A DNA stretch of 38,441 nucleotides from the NCBI GenBank assembly GCA_902776835.1, contig CACYRK010000028.1:1-38441 (forward strand). The letters are read 5' to 3'. The stretch comes from an uncultured Bacteroidales bacterium. Its GTDB lineage: Bacteria > Bacteroidota > Bacteroidia > Bacteroidales > Muribaculaceae. Numbering within the stretch: position 1 is the stretch's first letter; each line of letters opens with the position of its first letter. The notes beneath the pieces were generated by a model. The model did not search any database, had not been told where the DNA came from, and saw nothing but the letters and a program-made list of their open reading frames with translations. Below are positions 35,191-38,441 of the stretch, one piece after another. A program made the position numbers and the translations under genes.

Positions 35191-35220
35191 CAAAGGTACG
35201 CTAAAAAGCGTATATGACAA
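35191..35220 (-). promoter_or_regulatory. Promoter of efp
   Basis: On the minus strand: TTG (complement of 35218-35220), 19 nt, TACCTTTG (complement of 35191-35198). It gives a leader of about 90 nt. Confidence 0.85.
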
Positions 35221-35247
35221 AAAAATCCATTATTTTTCGCAACAAAC

Positions 35248-35278
35248 TTGTGTGTTTTCAAAAAAGTGTGTACCTTTG
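35248..35278 (+). promoter_or_regulatory. Promoter of rpmH
   Basis: TTG 35248-35250, 20 nt, TACCTTTG 35271-35278; complete consensus. It diverges from the efp promoter 28 bp away. Confidence 0.87.
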
Positions 35279-35331
35279 CAGGCAATTTCGCAACCACGAA
35301 AATAACATTATTAAATAAATAGGTAATTGAA

Positions 35332-35484
35332 ATGAAACGTACATTCCAACCCTCGAACATCAAGAAGGCTCACAAGCACGGTTTCCGCGCTCGCATGAAG
35401 ACCAAAGACGGTCGCAAGGTGCTCGCTCGTCGCCGCGCTAAGGGTCGCTACAGCCTCTCGGTGAGCGATTCCGTTTACAAGTGA
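35332..35484 (+). CDS. rpmH: 50S ribosomal protein L34 (bL34)
   Basis: The product has 50 residues, starting [20 protein letters not shown] and continuing with [19 protein letters not shown], the whole length of which matches bL34 of the large subunit. It is very basic. The start at 35332 has A/T-rich sequence upstream and no SD. In many bacteria rpmH is followed by rnpA; here the next 170 bp hold no rnpA and the following gene is a peptidase. Confidence 0.97.
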   Translation: MKRTFQPSNIKKAHKHGFRARMKTKDGRKVLARRRAKGRYSLSVSDSVYK

Positions 35485-35598
35485 TGACAACGGGGCGCCA
35501 CGCCTGAGCCTTGCCCGCCAGCCACACACGGCGGGATAACAAGCCGTCGTGAAGGGCCATATGGCCTGCTCGCGCACGGCATTTGTTGTATATAAACG

Positions 35599-35654
35599 TA
35601 AGATAATAGATAACAGTTAACAGATAACAGATGACAGTTAACAGATAACAGATT
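35599..35654 (+). repeat. Heptamer direct repeat ending at the DPP IV start codon (8 units)
   Basis: Eight 7 bp units: TAAGATA, ATAGATA, ACAGTTA, ACAGATA, ACAGATG, ACAGTTA, ACAGATA, ACAGATT, followed at once by ATG 35655. The last unit is identical to one in the array before the GH97 gene. Confidence 0.93.
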
Positions 35655-37820
35655 ATGGGACGATTTAGGATATTATTGGCGCTGACGGCACTGCTGGCTC
35701 TCACTGCCAGCGCACAGCGCGAGTTCTCCCTCGAAGACCTGAACTTCGGCGGCAACAACTATCGCAACATGATACCGCAAAACCGCACCCTGCGATGGTG
35801 GGGCGACCAACTTGTGCGTCTCGAGAACGACAGTTGCTGGACGGTCGACCTGAAGACCGGCGGAGAAAAACTGCTGTTCACGCGGGCGAATCTCAACCGC
35901 TGGGCGGCGCTCAGCGACTCAGTGGCCTCGCTGCGCAACGTGTGGTTCCCCTATGCCGATCAGCCGCTGGCAATGGCCTATACCGGCACCGACCGCGTGC
36001 TCGTCGACTTCAAGAAGCACCGCCTGCAGTGGTCGCAGTCATTCGAGGGAAAAGCCCAGGCCACATCGTGGGACAAGGGCAGCCGCACGCTGGCTGCCGT
36101 GATCGACGACAACCTGTGGCTCATCGACAGCCAGGGTAACCGCCGCCAAATCACCACCGACGGCTCGCGCGACATCGTGTACGCGCAGAGCGTGCACCGC
36201 AACGAGTGGGGCATCGACGACGGCATGTTCTGGAGCCCCGACGGGCAGCGCCTGGCCTTTTACCGCATGGACCAGAGCATGGTAGCCGACTATCCGCTGG
36301 TCGACGTGCCCGAACTCAACGACACCACGCGTGTGATTGCGCTTCCGGCTCCCGAGAAATACCCCATGGCGGGCTGCACCTCGCACCTGGTGACGGTGGG
36401 CGTGGTCAACATCGCCACTGGCGACACGCTCTACTTGCAAGCCGGCGACCCCACCGACCGCTACTTTACCAACGTGGCCTGGAGTCCCGACTCGCGCCTG
36501 GTCTACATGTTTGAGTTGAACCGCGACCAGAACGACTGCCGCCTGGTGAGTTACGACGCCACCACGGGCCACCGCGTCGCCGAACTGTATCGCGAGACCG
36601 ACGACCGCTACGTGGAGCCGCAGCACCCCATCCAGTTCCTTCCGTGGGATGCCACACACTTTGTGATGCAGAGCCGTCGCGACGGCTACAACCACCTCTA
36701 CCTCATGGACTTGAGTGGCAATATTACCAGCCAACTCACCACGGGGCAATGGGAGGTGATGGAAGTGGTTGGCTTCGACGAGCAGCAGCACAACATCATT
36801 ATCGCGGCAAATGCCGAGCAGCCTGTGCAGCGTAATATATATAAGGTGAACGTCGACACCCGCGCCCTGACGCGCATCGACGAGGGCGGCCGCGGATACC
36901 ACTACGCGAGCCTCAGCAGCACGGGCCGCGGCCTGGTCGACTTCTACCAGGAGCCCGACGTGCCGCGCAACATCGCGCTGGTCGACACGCGCCGCAACAG
37001 CGCTGTGCGCTATTTCACCGCTCCCGACCCCTGGGCAGGCTACACCGTGCCGCAATTCATCAGCGGCAGCATCAAGGCCGACGATGGCGTGACCGACCTC
37101 TACTACCGCATGGTGCGTCCGGCCGACTTCGACCCCTCAAAGCAGTATCCCACGGTGGTCTACGTCTACGGCGGCCCGCACGCCCACAACGTCGACGCCT
37201 CGTGGCACTGGGCAAGCCGCAGTTGGGAGACCTATATGGCGCAGCGCGGCTATGTGCTCTTTATCCTCGACAACCGCGGCAGCGAGAACCGCGGCCGTGA
37301 CTTCGAACAGGCAACTTTCCGCCAACTCGGACAGGTGGAGATGCGCGACCAGATGCGCGGCGTGGACTTCCTGCGCTCGCAGGCTTACGTCGACACTACG
37401 CGCCTGGGTGTTCACGGCTGGAGTTTCGGCGGTTTCATGACCATCAGCCTGATGACCAACTACCCCGACGTGTTTAAGGTGGGTGTTGCTGGCGGTCCGG
37501 TAATCGACTGGAAGTGGTACGAGGTGATGTACGGCGAGCGTTACATGGACACTCCGCAAACCAACCCCGAGGGCTATGAGCGCACCAGTCTGATTTCGAA
37601 GGCTAAAGACCTGAAAGGCCGTCTGCAAATCATCATCGGCCTGAACGATCCCACCGTGGTGCCGCAGCATGCCTACTCGTTCCTGAAGGCCTGCATCGCC
37701 GCCGGCACGCAGCCCGACTTCTACGTGTATCCCGGGCAGGGTCACAACATGCGCGGCCACCAGAGCGTTCACCTGCACGAGCGCATCACCCGCTACTTCG
37801 ACGACTACCTCAAGCCGTAA
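35655..37820 (+). CDS. Dipeptidyl peptidase IV-like serine peptidase (family S9)
   Basis: The product has 721 residues with a signal peptide (1-20, ending TASA). Residues about 40-460 form the DPP IV-type propeller (DDGMFWSPDGQRLAFYRMDQS, NVAWSPDSRLVYMFELNRDQN, RRDGYNHLYLMDLSG). The alpha/beta-hydrolase domain has VYVYGGPHAH near the oxyanion site and the triad S590 (GWSFGGF), D665 (LNDPTVVP) and H697 (GHNMRGH). It should remove X-Pro or X-Ala dipeptides from peptides in the periplasm. Length is normal for bacterial DPP IV. Its 5' end is unusual: a heptamer array runs up to the ATG, and the first 26 bases are almost the same as in the 24088-25311 gene. No clear promoter is visible in the 170 bp after rpmH. 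Confidence 0.93.
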   Translation: MGRFRILLALTALLALTASAQREFSLEDLNFGGNNYRNMIPQNRTLRWWGDQLVRLENDSCWTVDLKTGGEKLLFTRANLNRWAALSDSVASLRNVWFPYADQPLAMAYTGTDRVLVDFKKHRLQWSQSFEGKAQATSWDKGSRTLAAVIDDNLWLIDSQGNRRQITTDGSRDIVYAQSVHRNEWGIDDGMFWSPDGQRLAFYRMDQSMVADYPLVDVPELNDTTRVIALPAPEKYPMAGCTSHLVTVGVVNIATGDTLYLQAGDPTDRYFTNVAWSPDSRLVYMFELNRDQNDCRLVSYDATTGHRVAELYRETDDRYVEPQHPIQFLPWDATHFVMQSRRDGYNHLYLMDLSGNITSQLTTGQWEVMEVVGFDEQQHNIIIAANAEQPVQRNIYKVNVDTRALTRIDEGGRGYHYASLSSTGRGLVDFYQEPDVPRNIALVDTRRNSAVRYFTAPDPWAGYTVPQFISGSIKADDGVTDLYYRMVRPADFDPSKQYPTVVYVYGGPHAHNVDASWHWASRSWETYMAQRGYVLFILDNRGSENRGRDFEQATFRQLGQVEMRDQMRGVDFLRSQAYVDTTRLGVHGWSFGGFMTISLMTNYPDVFKVGVAGGPVIDWKWYEVMYGERYMDTPQTNPEGYERTSLISKAKDLKGRLQIIIGLNDPTVVPQHAYSFLKACIAAGTQPDFYVYPGQGHNMRGHQSVHLHERITRYFDDYLKP

Positions 37821-38061
37821 ATAGGAATTTAATCTAAGTTTAACGATAATAAAGTGCTATGAATCAAATTCTTCCCTAAATTTGGGAAGGAGGCACAAAG
37901 CGCCAGAGTAGTGTGTCGAACACTCGAATGCTCGAGTTTATTGGGACACACGCTCCCGCCCCTTCGGGGTACCCGCTCTAACTCAGAGGGGGAATTGCTA
38001 ACGCGGTGATTATCAACAAATAATTATATCGAATACATTCAGGATTGTCGTTAAAAAATTA
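37821..38061. other. Gene-free spacer with several hairpins, possible small repeat element
   Basis: No gene is seen. Perfect short stems follow one another: CTTCCC 37871-37876 with GGGAAG 37884-37889; GTGTGTC 37911-37917 with GACACAC 37945-37951, holding ACTCGA 37922-37927 with TCGAGT 37932-37937; and CCCC 37959-37962 with GGGG 37966-37969. The outer edges AATT...CCC (37867-37875) and GGGGGAATT (37988-37996) are roughly inverted, as in a small inverted-repeat element. One of the stems may end the DPP IV transcript, though none has a T-run. Confidence 0.5.
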
Positions 38062-38101
38062 CTCCGGGCGAATAGTTGCTATTCGCTCGGAGCGTTTTTT
38101 T
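38051..38101. terminator. Bidirectional terminator between DPP IV and the SRP RNA/tRNA-Thr unit
   Basis: The arms 38062-38075 and 38079-38092 (CTCCGGGCGAATAG / CTATTCGCTCGGAG) pair with one wobble and a TTG loop. Seven Ts follow on the plus strand (38095-38101) and six on the minus strand (complement of 38053-38058). Confidence 0.9.
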
Positions 38102-38102
38102 G

Positions 38103-38176
38103 AGCCTCTTGTCGGATTCGAACCAACGACCCCGAGATTACAAATCACGTGCTCTGGCCAACTGAGCTAAAGAGGC
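38103..38176 (-). tRNA. tRNA-Thr (anticodon TGT), copy 2
   Basis: All 74 nt are identical to tRNA-Thr copy 1 at 3763-3836, in inverted orientation. It follows the SRP RNA by 5 nt, so both come from one transcript. Confidence 0.97.
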
Positions 38177-38181
38177 AAAAA

Positions 38182-38277
38182 GGGTAAGCGATCTACATCG
38201 CGCCGCTTCGACCTGCTACCCTTGCTTCGGTCAAGACCTGGGGGATTCACAGGGAGCTGGCCGTATAGGACTTACCC
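38182..38277 (-). ncRNA. ffs: Signal recognition particle RNA, small bacterial type
   Basis: The minus strand reads GGGTAAG (complement of 38271-38277) at the 5' end and CTTACCC (complement of 38182-38188) at the 3' end, closing a long hairpin of 96 nt. Its tip region contains CCCCAGGT, a short loop, ACCGAAGCAAGGGTAGCAGG, matching the Ffh-binding internal loops of SRP RNA in this phylum. The tip loop looks like CTTG and not the common GNRA. A strong promoter starts transcription at its first base. Confidence 0.82.
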
Positions 38278-38282
38278 GGGTG

Positions 38283-38312
38283 CAAAGGTACAACATTTTC
38301 TTGAACTGGCAA
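38283..38312 (-). promoter_or_regulatory. Promoter of the SRP RNA-tRNA-Thr unit
   Basis: On the minus strand: TTG (complement of 38310-38312), 19 nt, TACCTTTG (complement of 38283-38290), 5 nt before the RNA 5' end. Confidence 0.88.
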
Positions 38313-38407
38313 GCGATTTTATGAAAAAAGTGGGGAATGCTCCACGGCAATTTCATTTAAAAAAGTTTTTGAAGGCGAAAGATGGGTCATTTTTTATAGA
38401 AAATCAC

Positions 38408-38415
38408 TAAATTTG
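38408..38415 (+). promoter_or_regulatory. Possible -7 box of a plus-strand gene beyond the window
   Basis: TAAATTTG on the plus strand, near the right edge, with no TTG at the right distance. The gene it would serve is outside the window. Confidence 0.35.
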
Positions 38416-38441
38416 CACGCAGCGATGCGGAAGCACCGCCG

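Overview
The window is chromosomal DNA from a GC-rich member of the Bacteroidales (phylum Bacteroidota). Evidence: TTG-N19-21-TAnnTTTG promoters, almost no Shine-Dalgarno sites, type IX secretion C-terminal domains, a BtuB/BtuG cobalamin-uptake locus, a GH97 glycosidase, and the Bacteroidota gene order rpsU-xerC-hpf-tRNAs-tuf-trnW-secE-nusG-rplKAJL-rpoBC. I cannot name the genus; a Muribaculaceae- or Prevotellaceae-like lineage is a guess.

Layout. 1-1371: the 5' end of a minus-strand lipoprotein phosphoesterase, diverging from an unrecognised exported protein. 1471-17134: the translation/transcription block on the plus strand. It holds rpsU with a long structured leader, a tyrosine recombinase overlapping hpf, a G-rich spacer, four tRNAs and tuf, then trnW, secE, nusG, four ribosomal protein genes, rpoB and rpoC. 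17135-17477: a gene-free spacer with palindromic repeats. 17478-20966: a glycosyltransferase diverging from a secreted endonuclease I and radC. 21087-23787 (minus): a four-gene 2-oxoacid:ferredoxin oxidoreductase operon. 24088-28789 (minus): a cobalamin riboswitch, btuB, btuG and a third surface protein with a dockerin-like tail. 28896-32496 (minus): dnaB followed by a SusB-like GH97 alpha-glucosidase. 32682-35096 (minus): a secreted propeller-like protein and efp. 35332-37820 (plus): rpmH (50 codons) and a dipeptidyl peptidase IV-like enzyme. 38103-38277 (minus): a small SRP RNA and a second, identical tRNA-Thr(TGT).

Most genes are housekeeping and show no sign of transfer. The interest lies in the spaces between them. 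Two families of short direct repeats are attached to gene ends. Heptamers (coding-strand consensus AYAGATW) fill the stretch just before the start codons of three exported-protein genes; two of these genes also share almost the same DNA for their signal peptides although the mature proteins are unrelated. Nonamers carrying TAG every 9 bp lie downstream of genes, in two cases starting at or 2 nt from the stop codon. Other points of note are strong Shine-Dalgarno sequences only at hpf and in the rpsU leader, a G-quadruplex motif upstream of the tRNA-tuf operon, folded leaders before tuf and rpoB, and identical inverted tRNA-Thr genes about 34 kb apart.

All calls come from reading the sequence. 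No database search or folding program was run.
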